From JBDTMC01 sp039934475 (lineage in GTDB: Bacteria > Acidobacteriota > Terriglobia > Bryobacterales > Bryobacteraceae): a DNA stretch of 5,615 nucleotides. The position numbers and the translations under genes are program-made. Positions 5,490 through 5,615 of the stretch are shown one piece after another. The stretch covers positions 1 through 5,615 of the forward strand of contig JBDTMC010000498.1 of the NCBI GenBank assembly GCA_039934475.1, in the 5' to 3' direction. The notes below the pieces were generated by a model. It saw only the letters and a program-made list of their open reading frames with translations, was not told where the DNA came from and did not search any database. How positions within the stretch are numbered: position 1 is the first letter of the stretch; every line of letters begins with the position of its first letter.

Positions 5490-5615
5490 CGAAGCTCGCT
5501 ATCGACGGCGAGAAGACGTTCTAGCAGCCCGAGGTGCCACGCCGTGTGCCGGAAAAATTGGTACAGGCACGAATTTCCTCCCTTGGGAACTTCCGCATTT
5601 ACAGTAGCTTACAGG
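5490..5615. other. Right-edge sequence, nothing recognised
   Basis: After the truncated toxin gene only short fragments of open frame are seen in any direction, none resembling a known family or the missing toxin half. The sequence could be the start of the next intergenic region or of degraded DNA inserted into the toxin gene. Confidence 0.3.

Noticed and set aside
5455..5607. A 50-codon frame from ATG 5455 as the missing toxin half in a shifted frame
   Set aside because: Its residues do not match the DUF5615 C-terminal motifs and it has no translation signal.

Overview
The window looks like an accessory or intergenic-rich stretch from a GC-rich environmental bacterium. Three genes start with GTG behind purine-rich ribosome binding sites (positions 2385 and 2992) or inside a GTGA stop/start overlap (5328). 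Two products carry twin-arginine export signals. The gene families seen (an ECF41 sigma factor, a DUF6223 membrane protein, a CotA-like multicopper oxidase, a DUF433/DUF5615 pair) occur in soil actinobacteria, acidobacteria, proteobacteria and related phyla. I cannot name the phylum from the sequence. Base composition is patchy: the multicopper oxidase and sigma genes are very GC-rich, while the minus-strand gene at the left and the small exported-protein gene at 2385 are visibly AT-richer, which suggests mixed origins.

Left part (1-868): a minus-strand gene (97-609) encodes a small alpha/beta protein with weak resemblance to DUF488. It is followed by a divergent intergenic region that may hold a gene remnant on the minus strand. 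Middle part (812-2259): this is the best-supported unit. A promoter with exactly the ECF41 consensus (TGTCACA, 16 bases, CGTC) drives a two-gene operon. The first gene is a four-helix DUF6223-type membrane protein. The second is an ECF41 (SigJ-like) sigma factor with its fused SnoaL-like regulatory domain and all three hallmark motifs (WLPDP, DGGGK, NPDKL). The operon should therefore be autoregulated, and the membrane protein stands where an ECF41 neighbour, usually an oxidoreductase-type gene, would be expected. A long perfect hairpin follows at 2305-2340.

Right-centre (2385-4552): a small Tat-exported, histidine-rich protein of unknown function is followed, after a 178-base gap, by a Tat-exported multicopper oxidase. 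All four copper-ligand motifs of the oxidase are present, but a single extra base near 3886 splits the gene into two reading frames, so as written it is broken. The two exported products could belong to one extracytoplasmic copper or oxidation function, but that is inference.

Right end (4553-5615): a 470-base gap contains a 12-base-period cluster of ACCGG words with an inverted copy, a possible operator. It lies just ahead of a DUF433 antitoxin gene (5023-5331). The antitoxin gene overlaps by four bases the start of a DUF5615 PIN-like toxin gene that stops after only 53 codons and is probably a truncated remnant. No rRNA, tRNA, CRISPR array or recognisable transposase was seen.
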